15,488 nucleotides of DNA from Candidatus Cryptobacteroides faecihippi (lineage in GTDB: Bacteria > Bacteroidota > Bacteroidia > Bacteroidales > UBA932). The first letter of the stretch is position 1; every line of letters begins with the position of its first letter. The stretch is from the NCBI GenBank assembly GCA_018066065.1, contig JAGHSC010000071.1, forward strand, positions 1 through 15,488, read 5' to 3'. The notes beneath the pieces were generated by a model. That model was given only the letters and a program-made list of their open reading frames with translations, had not been told where the DNA came from and made no database searches. Positions 6,227-13,860 of the stretch are shown piece after piece. Position numbers and translations under genes: made by a program.

Positions 6227-8446
6227 TTATTTGGTTTTTTCTTGTTTCGTCAGATTGAATGACCTTTCTTTTCCGTCATAGCACTTGGCTGTGACTCCAC
6301 CCTTCCCATCCGGTGTGACCGGGCTGTCAGGGCGTATCATCTTCTTGCCTTCTCCCTTGACCAGAGGTTCGCCTCCGAGGAACGGGAAGACCAGAGTCTG
6401 TCTGGAAGTTCTTGTTACCCAGTATCTTGTTCCGTCTGCCTCAAGCAGTTCCGGAAGCGATTTGACTGTCTCACGTGTCTCCAGGCCTTTCCAGCCATCG
6501 ACTGTCTTTCCGTGGAGATCCATGTAGCTTACCGTGTTTCCCTTCATGAGGACCATGGCGGTGTAGCCCTTCGCCCCGGTGAAGTCATAGACTTCAGGCC
6601 CGACTGTGACACTCTTGCCGAGTTCCACAGGGAAGCCTCCGACGAACCTGCCCAGCCTGTCGATGAGGTAGAGCTGGCTGCCGGCACAGAAGAGGTACTG
6701 GATCTTTCCGTTGTTGAAGTAGTCGACCTCCTGGACATAGCCGCAGATCTTCTGCTTGAACGGAACGCCCCAGATGTCCTTGCCGTTCTCATCCTGGAGG
6801 CAGAGCGAAAGATGGCTGTTCTGGTAGAATGTGTTGACCTGTCCTGTTCCGCTGTTGTGGACCTTGAACGGTCCCTCCGGAACGGCCACGGTAGTGTCCC
6901 TGTCCTCCGTCATCTCCTCAGGAGCCTTGCTCTTTGAGATGCTTGTCCTGTCCAGACTGAATTCCAGGCTGATCCCTCTTTCAGTCCTGACAGCATTGAG
7001 CGTCATCGGTGCGAATGAGACTCCACGCAGCACATCCCTGAAGCCATCCCTCATCACAGGGGCGAAGTTCGATTCCAGAAGTGATGGGTCCTCGCCGAGG
7101 GAGTGGTAGAACCAGAAGCCGCTGTTCTTCTGCGGCAGCCTGCTGCCCAGACCGTTGTCTGACAGACAATCCTTCAGAGAACCCTCGAGGGCCATCTTTT
7201 CTGAATATTCACGGATGGCAGATGCGTTGCCCATGGCCAGCCATCCGTTGATGATGGCTGTGGTGTCCTCGCTTTCTCCGGTGAAGAGCTCCCCGAAGAG
7301 CGTCCTTGGGTAGCCAGCCCTGTTGGAGGTTGAGGCTGCAGCCTTCTTGTTTCCAGGCTTGATGAGGACGAACTGGTGGAGCTTGTCCGACAGGTTGATG
7401 TCAGCGATCGCTACCTCCTTGATGTCCAGGTGCCTGGCCCAGTCCTCGGCATTGTCGCCGTTGATCCTTTTCTGGTCGGCGAGTTCCGATTCGTATCTGT
7501 CAAGCCTGATCTTGGCGTCCTGGTAGCTTCTGAAGGCCTTGATGTATTTTCCGATGTTCTGTACCGGCATCGAGGCTGCAAAGGTCGTGTGGGCAGGGAG
7601 AGCCTCTGCGACAGAGGAAGATGAAGCTCCCGCCTCGAGGATGTTCATGTAGCATGCAGGATCCTCCCCGTAGAGGATTTCTCCGTGCATTGTCACCTCA
7701 CTGGATGAATGCTTCCCGATGCTGAAGCCTGTCCAGAGTGATGCTTCCTTGAGGAAGCCTGCTGCATTCCTGTGCTTCCTTCCGATGAAGGCATCGAGAA
7801 TATTGCTTGCGTAGGCGTTGTTGAACAGCAGTGCGTCGTCGCCTCTCATCAGGGTTGCCACTTCCGTGAATCCGTTTGATTCCAGGATCGAGTGTCCTTC
7901 CCTCAGATGCCTTGCCGAGGAGCTGATGAGGGTTTCGGAAGTGGAGATCAGAATCAATCCTTCGTCGACCTTTGCAGAGAGTCCCCCAGCCTCGGCCATC
8001 GAGAATAGTCTTCTCAGGTCTGCAGATGTGTCTGCAGGGGTGATGGAGTCGACGGCTGGCTTGATTGCGTTTGCAGGACATCCGATGATCATGAGCGGCG
8101 GGAGGTCCTTGCTGTAGTGTACCGACATCACTGCCGCTGACTTCCTGAGGCTTGCGAACGAGCCGTCGGCGAGGAAGTTGAACTTGTCGGCCGCTATCCT
8201 TCTGAATGCGGATGTCGTGTCGCCGAGGAATTCGCATGTCCTCCTGAAGTCCTTGAAGCAGAATACCATGGCTGCGTCTGATGGCACGGCCTTGATCAGA
8301 GGGTGATTCTCGATGAAGTGCCCGTTGGCTTCAACGGAGGTTTCATGCTCCGGAGCAGGGGAGTACAGCTTTGTCACGGCATACGTGATGCCGGCAATGA
8401 GAAGCACCGCCGAGATTGCGAGTATGGTGAAGGTCTTCCTGCTCAT
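6227..8446 (-). CDS. Membrane-anchored periplasmic protein of unknown function (DUF3352-like)
   Basis: I do not recognise an established function. The product is 739 aa from ATG 8446; a TTG at 8455 would add three residues (M-K-R), but the ATG is preferred. One N-terminal signal-anchor (about residues 6-24, FTILAISAVLLIAGITY) suggests an inner-membrane protein with a large periplasmic domain. The N-terminal two-thirds, beginning near HPLIKAVPSDAAMVFCF, resembles DUF3352-type proteins with repeated alpha/beta modules. The last 200 or so residues contain short beta repeats (GKDIWGVPF, GSQLYLIDRLGRFVGGFPV, NTVSYMDLHGKTVDGW), like the blades of a small propeller. No catalytic motif is visible. 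It lies between the TonB-like gene (31 bases) and the acyl-CoA ligase (9 bases) in the asnS operon. The family assignment is from general resemblance only. Confidence 0.8.
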   Translation of the reverse strand: MSRKTFTILAISAVLLIAGITYAVTKLYSPAPEHETSVEANGHFIENHPLIKAVPSDAAMVFCFKDFRRTCEFLGDTTSAFRRIAADKFNFLADGSFASLRKSAAVMSVHYSKDLPPLMIIGCPANAIKPAVDSITPADTSADLRRLFSMAEAGGLSAKVDEGLILISTSETLISSSARHLREGHSILESNGFTEVATLMRGDDALLFNNAYASNILDAFIGRKHRNAAGFLKEASLWTGFSIGKHSSSEVTMHGEILYGEDPACYMNILEAGASSSSVAEALPAHTTFAASMPVQNIGKYIKAFRSYQDAKIRLDRYESELADQKRINGDNAEDWARHLDIKEVAIADINLSDKLHQFVLIKPGNKKAAASTSNRAGYPRTLFGELFTGESEDTTAIINGWLAMGNASAIREYSEKMALEGSLKDCLSDNGLGSRLPQKNSGFWFYHSLGEDPSLLESNFAPVMRDGFRDVLRGVSFAPMTLNAVRTERGISLEFSLDRTSISKSKAPEEMTEDRDTTVAVPEGPFKVHNSGTGQVNTFYQNSHLSLCLQDENGKDIWGVPFKQKICGYVQEVDYFNNGKIQYLFCAGSQLYLIDRLGRFVGGFPVELGKSVTVGPEVYDFTGAKGYTAMVLMKGNTVSYMDLHGKTVDGWKGLETRETVKSLPELLEADGTRYWVTRTSRQTLVFPFLGGEPLVKGEGKKMIRPDSPVTPDGKGGVTAKCYDGKERSFNLTKQEKTK

Positions 8447-8477
8447 TCGTTTCAACTCTTTGACGGACTTTCCTTTG

Positions 8478-9185
8478 CTACTGGGCCATGAACATGTAGA
8501 CTATGTTGCCTATCTGCCTGGCTGGTGCGCTTGGGGAAGCAGAGAACTTCGAGAGCCGTGCAGCCCTGATGGCAAAGTCCCTGAGGCACCTGTCATCGGA
8601 TGAAACTCCCTCCTGTATCTTCGCATTGACCACGTTGCCGGAAGGGTCTACGGTGATGATGACAGTCACATGCCCTGAACCCATGCACCTGTAGGCTGGG
8701 ATCGAGAGCCTGCTGGCCTTCCTTCCATCCAGGTCGTAGGAGACTACGGATGGTCCACTGTAGGTTTTCTTGGAAGCGCTTTCTGCCTTTGGCTCCGGCT
8801 TGTTGACGGGAGCATAGTCCTCGTCCGGCTCATCCACCTTGAAGCCGTTCTTGAGCTCATTTGCCAGCTTTTCGGCATCCTTGTAGAGCTGTTCGGCATT
8901 GGTGTTCCTGTCGTCCTTGAGGATCGAGCTCCTGTCCACTGCGACATTCCTGACCGGGGTCCCGGCTGAGGATGCAATCAGTTCATCGAGCTTCTGGCTG
9001 ACTTCTTCCTTGAAGTCCTGTTTTTCCTTTTCCTTCTGGATCTCCTCCTGCTTGCTGAAATCGAGCACGAAGGAGTTCTCTCCCTTGATGACGGCTCCGA
9101 GCTGGCTGACGAGCAAGGCGATGAACACCACGAGGTGGAAGATCACCGTGATGTAAAGTCCTGCTCTGTCCTCTTTGTTCATCAT
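8478..9185 (-). CDS. TonB/TolA-like energy transducer
   Basis: The 235-aa product has the three-part layout of TonB-like proteins. There is a short cytoplasmic tail and a single membrane helix (about residues 9-31) carrying T13-x3-H17 (TVIFH), which parallels the SxxxH motif of E. coli TonB and TolA that contacts ExbB/TolQ. A charged, Lys/Glu-rich periplasmic linker follows (QEEIQKEKEKQDFKEE, then EPKAESASKK). The C-terminal domain (about 150-235) reads like TonB_C: GSGHVTVIITVDPSGNVVNAKI, then CLRDFAIRAARLSKF and IVYMFMAQ. It should span the periplasm and pass ExbB/ExbD energy to an outer-membrane partner. A second ATG one codon in (9182) is possible. It is the third gene of the asnS operon, 16 bases after udk, and about 2.2 kb downstream of the exb operon. 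The linker is acidic/basic rather than Pro-rich, so TolA-like is an alternative label. Confidence 0.82.
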   Translation of the reverse strand: MMNKEDRAGLYITVIFHLVVFIALLVSQLGAVIKGENSFVLDFSKQEEIQKEKEKQDFKEEVSQKLDELIASSAGTPVRNVAVDRSSILKDDRNTNAEQLYKDAEKLANELKNGFKVDEPDEDYAPVNKPEPKAESASKKTYSGPSVVSYDLDGRKASRLSIPAYRCMGSGHVTVIITVDPSGNVVNAKIQEGVSSDDRCLRDFAIRAARLSKFSASPSAPARQIGNIVYMFMAQ

Positions 9186-9201
9186 CCTGTTACCGATCGG
9201 A

Positions 9202-9822
9202 TCAGCCCTTGCTGTCCATTAGGGATTTCTCGATTGTCGCTGTGATCACGTCGATCGCGACCTTGTTGTGTCCACCCTGGGGAATGATTATGTCTGCGTA
9301 GCGCTTTCCAGGCTCGATGAACTGGAGGTACATCGGCTTGACCGTCTTGGTGTAGCGCTCGATCACCGTCTCAACCGTCTTTCCCCTTTCGATGATGTCC
9401 CTTGCCATGACTCTCATGAGCCTGTCGTCATCATCTGCATCTACGAAGAGCTTGATGTCCATCTGGTCCCTCAGCTTCTTGCAGCAGAAGATGAGGATGC
9501 CTTCCACGATGATCACGTCGGCAGGTTCCACCTTCACGGTCTCTGTGGTGGATCGTGTGCAGGTGATGTAGGAATAGACTGGCTGCTCGATTGTCCTGCC
9601 TTCCTTGAGCTCCTTGAGCTGCTCGCAGAGCAGGTCGAAGTCTATGGCGTCCGGGTGGTCGAAGTTGATGTCCTTCCTGTCCTCGACCGGTACGTGGCTG
9701 GAGTCCTTGTAGTATGAGTCCTGAGGGATTACTACAACTCTCTCTGCCAGCTTGCTTTCAAGAGCCTTGACGACTGTTGTCTTTCCTGAGCCGGAACCTC
9801 CGGCTATTCCTATCACCAGCAT
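9202..9822 (-). CDS. udk: Uridine kinase
   Basis: Udk phosphorylates uridine and cytidine with ATP or GTP, the salvage entry to UMP and CMP. The 206-aa product has the standard length. The P-loop is GGSGSGKTT (8-16), followed by the substrate segment PQDSYYKD, NFDHPDAIDFD, a YSYITCTRSTTE stretch, the VIIVEGILIF strand and the RLMRVMARDIIERG lid. These are in the order found in bacterial uridine kinases. The ATG at 9822 lies 13 bases after the asnS stop, and the next gene follows after 16 bases. It works one step upstream of Cmk in pyrimidine salvage. Confidence 0.96.
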   Translation of the reverse strand: MLVIGIAGGSGSGKTTVVKALESKLAERVVVIPQDSYYKDSSHVPVEDRKDINFDHPDAIDFDLLCEQLKELKEGRTIEQPVYSYITCTRSTTETVKVEPADVIIVEGILIFCCKKLRDQMDIKLFVDADDDDRLMRVMARDIIERGKTVETVIERYTKTVKPMYLQFIEPGKRYADIIIPQGGHNKVAIDVITATIEKSLMDSKG

Positions 9823-9835
9823 CTTTTCCGATTTT

Positions 9836-11242
9836 CTAGAATTCAGCGTTCTTAGGTGTCCTAGGGAATGGGATCACGTCACGGATGTTGGACATGCCGG
9901 TGACGAAGAGAAGGAGTCTCTCGAATCCGAGTCCGAATCCGCTGTGAGGCACTGAGCCGAACCTTCTGGTGTCGATGTACCACTCGAGGTTCTTCCTGCT
10001 CATTCCGAGCTCGTCGATCCTGGTCTCGAGCTTCTCGAGGGACCACTCTCTCTCTGAACCTCCGATGATCTCACCGATCTTAGGGAAGAGGACATCCATT
10101 GCGCGGACTGTCTTGCCGTTCTCGTCCTGCTTCATGTAGAATGCCTTGATCTCCTTAGGATAGCCTGTGAGGATGACTGGCTTCTGGAAGTGCTTCTCGA
10201 CGAGATATCTCTCATGCTCGCTCTGGAGATCGACTCCCCAGTAGACTGGATATTCAAACTTGACACCTGCCTTGACTGCATCCTCGAGGATCTTGATTCC
10301 GTCTGTGTACTCGAGTCTGACGAATTCTGTCCCGATGACGCTCTGGAGGCGCTCGACGAGGCCTTCATCGTACTTGTCGTTGAGGAACTTGACATCGTCC
10401 ATGCAGTTGTCGAGAGCGTACTTGACGAGGTACTTGGTGAATTCCTCTGCGAGGTTCATGTTGTCGATGATGTCGTAGAAAGCCATCTCTGGCTCGATCA
10501 TCCAGAATTCTGCGAGGTGCCTTGGGGTGTTGGAGTTCTCTGCACGGAAGGTAGGTCCGAAGGTGTAGATCTCTCCGAGAGCGGTTGCACCAAGCTCGCC
10601 TTCGAGCTGGCCGCTGACGGTGAGGCTTGTCTGCTTGCCGAAGAAGTCACCTGAATAGTCGATACCGCCCTTCTTGTCCCTAGGAAGAGGCTGGTTGAGG
10701 TCAAGTGTGGTGACCTGGAACATCTGTCCTGCACCCTCGCAGTCGGATTCTGTGATCAGCGGAGTGTTGAGGTAGACGAAGCCCTTGTCGTTGAAGAACT
10801 TGTGGATGGCGAATGCCATCGCGTGACGGATTCTGAGGATCGCTCCGAAGGTGTTGGTCCTCGGACGCAGGTGAGCTACCGTGCGGAAATATTCAAGGGT
10901 TGCGCCCTTCTTCTGGATAGGGTACTTCATCGGATCGCAGTCGCCGTAGACTTCGATCTCCTGAGCCTGGATCTCAACGGCCTGGCCGCTGCCCACTGAC
11001 TCTATGAGCTCTCCCTTGACGCAGATGCTGGCACCTGTGGTGATCCTTGCGAGCAATGCCTCGTCGAAGCACTCTACATCAGCGACTACCTGTATGCTGT
11101 TCACGCAAGATCCATCGTTGAGAGCGATGAACTTGATCTGCTTGTTTCCTCTTTTTGTCCTGACCCAACCTTTAGCGAGGACTTCCTGCCCCGGGGCAGC
11201 CTTGAGAAGGTCCTTCACTTTGCTTCTTGCAATTGAACTCAT
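9836..11242 (-). CDS. asnS: Asparaginyl-tRNA synthetase
   Basis: AsnS charges tRNA-Asn with asparagine. The 468-aa product begins with an OB-fold anticodon-binding domain (about 16-110; KGWVRTKRGNKQIKFIAL) and then a class II catalytic domain. Motif 2 is FRAENSNTPRHLAEFWMIEPE, split around residues 233-255, and motif 3 is GFGLGFERLLLFVTG near the C-terminus, ending in IRDVIPFPRTP. The Asn-specific set AENSNTPRHLAEF and the usual AsnRS length distinguish it from AspRS and LysRS. It is the first gene of the long operon, with a strong Bacteroidota promoter ending 22 bases before its ATG. udk starts 13 bases after its stop. Confidence 0.97.
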   Translation of the reverse strand: MSSIARSKVKDLLKAAPGQEVLAKGWVRTKRGNKQIKFIALNDGSCVNSIQVVADVECFDEALLARITTGASICVKGELIESVGSGQAVEIQAQEIEVYGDCDPMKYPIQKKGATLEYFRTVAHLRPRTNTFGAILRIRHAMAFAIHKFFNDKGFVYLNTPLITESDCEGAGQMFQVTTLDLNQPLPRDKKGGIDYSGDFFGKQTSLTVSGQLEGELGATALGEIYTFGPTFRAENSNTPRHLAEFWMIEPEMAFYDIIDNMNLAEEFTKYLVKYALDNCMDDVKFLNDKYDEGLVERLQSVIGTEFVRLEYTDGIKILEDAVKAGVKFEYPVYWGVDLQSEHERYLVEKHFQKPVILTGYPKEIKAFYMKQDENGKTVRAMDVLFPKIGEIIGGSEREWSLEKLETRIDELGMSRKNLEWYIDTRRFGSVPHSGFGLGFERLLLFVTGMSNIRDVIPFPRTPKNAEF

Positions 11243-11264
11243 TGTCTTAATTGTTTATATCTTA

Positions 11265-11294
11265 CAAATATAACATATTTTTCAGCCAAGTCAA
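11265..11294 (-). promoter_or_regulatory. Promoter of the asnS operon (Bacteroidota type)
   Basis: Read on the minus strand, a TTG at 11292-11294 is followed after exactly 19 bases by TATATTTG at 11265-11272, an exact TAnnTTTG -7 box. This is the consensus of the primary sigma factor in Bacteroidota (-33 TTG, spacer 19-21, -7 TAnnTTTG). The -7 box ends 22 bases before the asnS ATG, giving a leader of roughly 15 bases. It lies just after the exb terminator, so it should drive the seven genes down to 2567. Confidence 0.75.
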
Positions 11295-11303
11295 TGATTC
11301 TTG

Positions 11304-11345
11304 GAATACAAATACAAGAGGGTCACCTTGCGGTAACCCTCTTGT
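11304..11345 (-). terminator. Intrinsic terminator of the exb operon
   Basis: Positions 11332-11345 and 11314-11327 form a 14-bp stem on the minus-strand RNA, with one G-U wobble and a GCAA (GNRA) tetraloop at 11328-11331. On the plus strand the wobble becomes a C-A mismatch, so the structure is better as minus-strand RNA. A moderately U-rich tail (UAUUUGUAUU) follows. It starts 23 bases after the last ExbD stop and ends just before the asnS promoter. It is probably a true operon boundary, although the weak U tract may allow some read-through. Confidence 0.75.
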
Positions 11346-11367
11346 AAGAATTATCATGTTGAATGGT

Positions 11368-11829
11368 CTAGTTGCCGGCCTTTCTGGCTGCATACATAAT
11401 CTTCAAGGCGGAGCAGCGCCTAAGCTCCTGCTTCACGTCTGTGATGATACCCATTCTTGCATCTTCGTCTGCCTTAAGTGACACTTGCATCAACTGGCGG
11501 TCAGCTTCACTCAAAGATTCGCGTTCTGCTGCGATGAAGTCACGGATGTCCGTGGTAGTCTTGAAGGAGTCGTTGAGCTGGATTCTGGACTCGGTACCAT
11601 ACTGTGCCTGATACTGGGACGTAGGTGATCCGATGTAGATGTAGGATGCAAGATCCTTTCTCTCCAACTTTGCGACTTCTGTTGCTTCAGGAAGCTTGAC
11701 CTTGACCTTTACTTCGGTAGAACGAAGCTGGGAGCATACCATGAAGAAGAACAGGAACATGAACACGATATCGGAACTTGATCCTATCTCTGGCATCTCT
11801 TTCTTTCCGCTTCTCTTAAATACAGGCAT
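11368..11829 (-). CDS. ExbD/TolR-family motor protein (second copy)
   Basis: ExbD proteins are the rotor-like shaft inside the ExbB pore and carry the proton. The 153-aa product has a short cytoplasmic tail (MPVFKRSGKKEMPEIG), one membrane helix (about 18-38) with the conserved proton-carrying Asp20 in SSSDIVFMFLFFFMV, and a periplasmic domain of about 110 residues ending YAARKAGN. The Asp position matches Asp25 of E. coli ExbD. It follows the other exbD by 17 bases and ends the operon, with a hairpin terminator 23 bases beyond its stop. The 'VKLPEATEVAKLERKD' segment after the membrane helix is typical of the periplasmic hinge. Which outer-membrane process it serves cannot be read from this sequence. 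Confidence 0.9.
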   Translation of the reverse strand: MPVFKRSGKKEMPEIGSSSDIVFMFLFFFMVCSQLRSTEVKVKVKLPEATEVAKLERKDLASYIYIGSPTSQYQAQYGTESRIQLNDSFKTTTDIRDFIAAERESLSEADRQLMQVSLKADEDARMGIITDVKQELRRCSALKIMYAARKAGN

Positions 11830-11846
11830 AATCTTTTCCTCCTGAA

Positions 11847-12425
11847 TTACTTTTTAGTTACATCCTTAGGCTCTGCTTCAGAGATGTTCTGAGGAATTGC
11901 TTCCTTGACGATCTTCTGCTGATCCTCTGTGAGGGCGCTGAAGACTCTTCCGTAGTGCTGCTTTGAGAAGTCGTCACGGACTTCGTTGATGGCCCTCACG
12001 AGTTCGTTCTGAACCTGGATGTAGGCCTTGTAGCTGGTACCACGGTCATTCTGAAGAGAGATGACTCCTTTACTTACAGGGTATTCACCGAAACCTTCGA
12101 TGGCCTTGTTCTCCCTTTCAGGAAGGTTAGGGTCGTTTGTAGGGTTTGTGATGAATTCCTTGATCTTATCCTTGAGCTGGCTAATGTCCATCGACTGGTC
12201 ACCGGCAAACAACCTATCACCAGAGTTGATCTTTACTATGATGATGTTACGCTTGTTGACCTTCGTGTCCTCGGTCTTCTGGTTCTGGTCCGGCATAGGA
12301 GGCAGACGGCGCTGGAGACCTGACTGCTGATCCATGGTGGAAGTCATGAGGAAGTAGCAGAGGAGGAGGAAGGCGATATCGGAAGTTGATTGAGTGCTAA
12401 GACCCGGTGTTTTTCTTTTAGCCAT
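11847..12425 (-). CDS. ExbD/TolR-family motor protein (first copy)
   Basis: The 192-aa product has a basic cytoplasmic tail (MAKRKTPGLST), one membrane helix (about 14-32) with proton-carrying Asp16 in STSDIAFLLLCYFLM, and a longer periplasmic part than the second ExbD, including KRNIIIVKINSGDRLFAGDQ and a helical C-terminal stretch (SALTEDQQKIVKEAIPQ). It carries an extra insertion around residues 90-120 (NPTNDPNLPERENKA) that I cannot assign. The start is 9 bases after the 4-TM protein stop, and the next exbD follows by 17 bases. Two different ExbDs behind one ExbB suggest a heteromeric shaft, or alternative partners; this is inference. Confidence 0.9.
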   Translation of the reverse strand: MAKRKTPGLSTQSTSDIAFLLLCYFLMTSTMDQQSGLQRRLPPMPDQNQKTEDTKVNKRNIIIVKINSGDRLFAGDQSMDISQLKDKIKEFITNPTNDPNLPERENKAIEGFGEYPVSKGVISLQNDRGTSYKAYIQVQNELVRAINEVRDDFSKQHYGRVFSALTEDQQKIVKEAIPQNISEAEPKDVTKK

Positions 12426-12434
12426 TGTTCTGGA

Positions 12435-12857
12435 TTATTTAGAGTTGATGGCGTTCCTGATTACTCCGAAGATGATGGCGCAGACGGCACCGATACCAAG
12501 GATAGCGGTAAGCAGCATCACTGTGTCGGTGAGCTTAAGCCACTGTGCAGAAGGCTGGCTCTTGACGTTGAGTGCTGGGGTACCAGCTGAAACGCTGTAG
12601 ACGACAACGACCAGCACTGCGGCGATGGCAAGGAAAATCAATCCCTTGACAAGGCCCTTAGGGTCGTTGGCGGCGGATTTGGCGACTGCGAGACCCAGGA
12701 GGATGACTACAGCTGCGATGAGCAGGATGTAGGTGAACCTGAGAAGCGCGTCAACCGGAACTGCGTTGGTAGCATCGCCAGAGGCGAGGCACCAGAAGCC
12801 CAGTACAAGGCCTACCAGTCCCAAAACCCATCCGGTTATTTTTGCTAACTTGTTCAT
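12435..12857 (-). CDS. Four-helix inner-membrane protein of unknown function in the exb operon
   Basis: I do not recognise this 140-aa protein. It has four clear hydrophobic segments: about residues 8-28 (TGWVLGLVGLVLGFWCLAS), 41-62 (RFTYILLIAAVVILLGLAVA), 73-94 (LIFLAIAAVLVVVVYSVSA) and 109-134 (TVMLLTAILGIGAVCAIIFG). The loops are short and there is no catalytic motif. It sits between exbB (31 bases away) and the first exbD (9 bases away), a place where a co-translated accessory subunit of the motor would be expected. I recall similar small membrane proteins at this position in other Bacteroidota, but cannot verify a family name. Confidence 0.8.
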   Translation of the reverse strand: MNKLAKITGWVLGLVGLVLGFWCLASGDATNAVPVDALLRFTYILLIAAVVILLGLAVAKSAANDPKGLVKGLIFLAIAAVLVVVVYSVSAGTPALNVKSQPSAQWLKLTDTVMLLTAILGIGAVCAIIFGVIRNAINSK

Positions 12858-12888
12858 TATTTGCTGATTCTAAAATGTGCTGTACAAA

Positions 12889-13695
12889 TTACTTCTTCTC
12901 GTTCTTTGCAAGAGCGTCGACGAGGTCGATTGATGCATTCTCCATGTCGATAGAGAGAGCGTCGATCCTTGAGAGGATATAGTTGTAGAACACCTGGGGA
13001 ATCATTGCGACGATAAGACCACCGACAGTGGTGATGAGGGCGACCTTCATACCACCAGCGACGATGTTAGGAGAGATGTCACCTGCAGCCTCGATAGCAT
13101 CGAATGCCTTGACCATACCGAGCACTGTTCCCAAGAATCCGAGAGAAGGTGCAAGGGCGATGAAGAGGGAGATCCATGAGAGGTTGTTCTCCATGAGGCT
13201 CATCTGAACGCCACCGGCAGAAGCGATTCTCTTCTCGACTACATCGAGACCCTCGTCATAGTGGAGGAGACCATCGTAGAAGATGCTTGCGACAGGACCC
13301 TTGGTGTCACGGCAAACATCGAGTGCCTTTGCGACGCCACCCTCAGCAAGAGCGTCCTCAATCTTCTTGATGAGCTTCTTGTTGTTGGTCTTTGCGAATG
13401 AGAGATAAAGGATTCTTTCGATTGCGAGAGCGATACCGAGGATCAAGCAGAGGATGATAGCTGACATGAAGGCAGGACCACCCTGGATGAAGTATGACTT
13501 GATCTGCTGGTGGAAAGGAACCTCCTCGCCAGTACCCTTGAGGAGATCCTCAGCGGTCATGGCCTGAGGAGCCTCTTCCTGAACTTGCTCGGTAGCGGCA
13601 GCGCCTTCAGCGGCAGCCTCGTCCTGAGCGGATGCGATGTTTGCAGTAAAGGTAAGGAGACCTGCTACTGCCAAAAACATGAAAAACTTTTTCAT
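12889..13695 (-). CDS. exbB: ExbB/TolQ/MotA-family proton channel protein
   Basis: ExbB forms the pentameric membrane ring that, with ExbD, turns the proton gradient into motion for TonB-type proteins. The 268-aa product starts with a signal peptide (MKKFFMFLAVAGLLTF..., likely cleaved after NIASA at about residue 23). An Ala/Glu-rich linker follows (DEAAAEGAAATEQVQEE). The MotA/TolQ/ExbB domain has three membrane helices: about 75-95 (SAIILCLILGIALAIERIL), 170-195 (LFIALAPSLGFLGTVLGMV) and 210-240 (GGMKVALITTVGGLIVAMI). The PSLGFLGTVLGM and GLIVAMIPQVFYN segments are hallmark sequences of the family. A signal peptide plus acidic linker before the first helix is an extra found in many Bacteroidota ExbBs. 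It is the first gene of a four-gene operon. The AT-rich leader upstream shows no perfect promoter. Confidence 0.93.
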   Translation of the reverse strand: MKKFFMFLAVAGLLTFTANIASAQDEAAAEGAAATEQVQEEAPQAMTAEDLLKGTGEEVPFHQQIKSYFIQGGPAFMSAIILCLILGIALAIERILYLSFAKTNNKKLIKKIEDALAEGGVAKALDVCRDTKGPVASIFYDGLLHYDEGLDVVEKRIASAGGVQMSLMENNLSWISLFIALAPSLGFLGTVLGMVKAFDAIEAAGDISPNIVAGGMKVALITTVGGLIVAMIPQVFYNYILSRIDALSIDMENASIDLVDALAKNEKK

Positions 13696-13750
13696 AACGT
13701 TTTTGAGTGTTTTAATTAATAAAGTATTAAATAGTTATAATCTTTCGTGC

Positions 13751-13773
13751 GGGCTGGGGCACAATAAGCCCCC
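13751..13773. other. GC-rich alternating hairpin in the tatD-exbB gap
   Basis: Two mutually exclusive short stems can form: GGGGC at 13756-13760 with GCCCC at 13768-13772, and GGGCT at 13751-13755 with AGCCC at 13767-13771. The loops are 7 and 11 bases. It lies 56-78 bases upstream of the exbB start in an otherwise AT-rich stretch. Neither strand places a U tract after the stem, so it is not a standard terminator. It may be an RNA leader element or a remnant; function unknown. Confidence 0.3.
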
Positions 13774-13819
13774 AAAAAATCCGTTGCAATTTACTAAATA
13801 ATTTTCATTCAGCAATGGA
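13774..13819 (-). terminator. Possible weak terminator after tatD
   Basis: On the minus strand, TCCATTGC (13812-13819) can pair with GCAACGGA (13780-13787), with one mismatch. The AT-rich 24-base loop can itself fold (ATTTAGTAAAT), and a run of six Us follows (13774-13779). The position, 42 bases beyond the tatD stop, is right for a terminator. The long loop and mismatch make it weak, so read-through into exbB is possible. Confidence 0.35.
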
Positions 13820-13860
13820 AAACGATGTAAATTTCTCGTCGGATTGTGTGTCTGGCCACC

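Noticed and set aside
13751..13773. GC-rich hairpin upstream of exbB read as a terminator or riboswitch
   Set aside because: No U tract follows it on either strand and it is too small for a known riboswitch; it is recorded only as a hairpin of unknown role.
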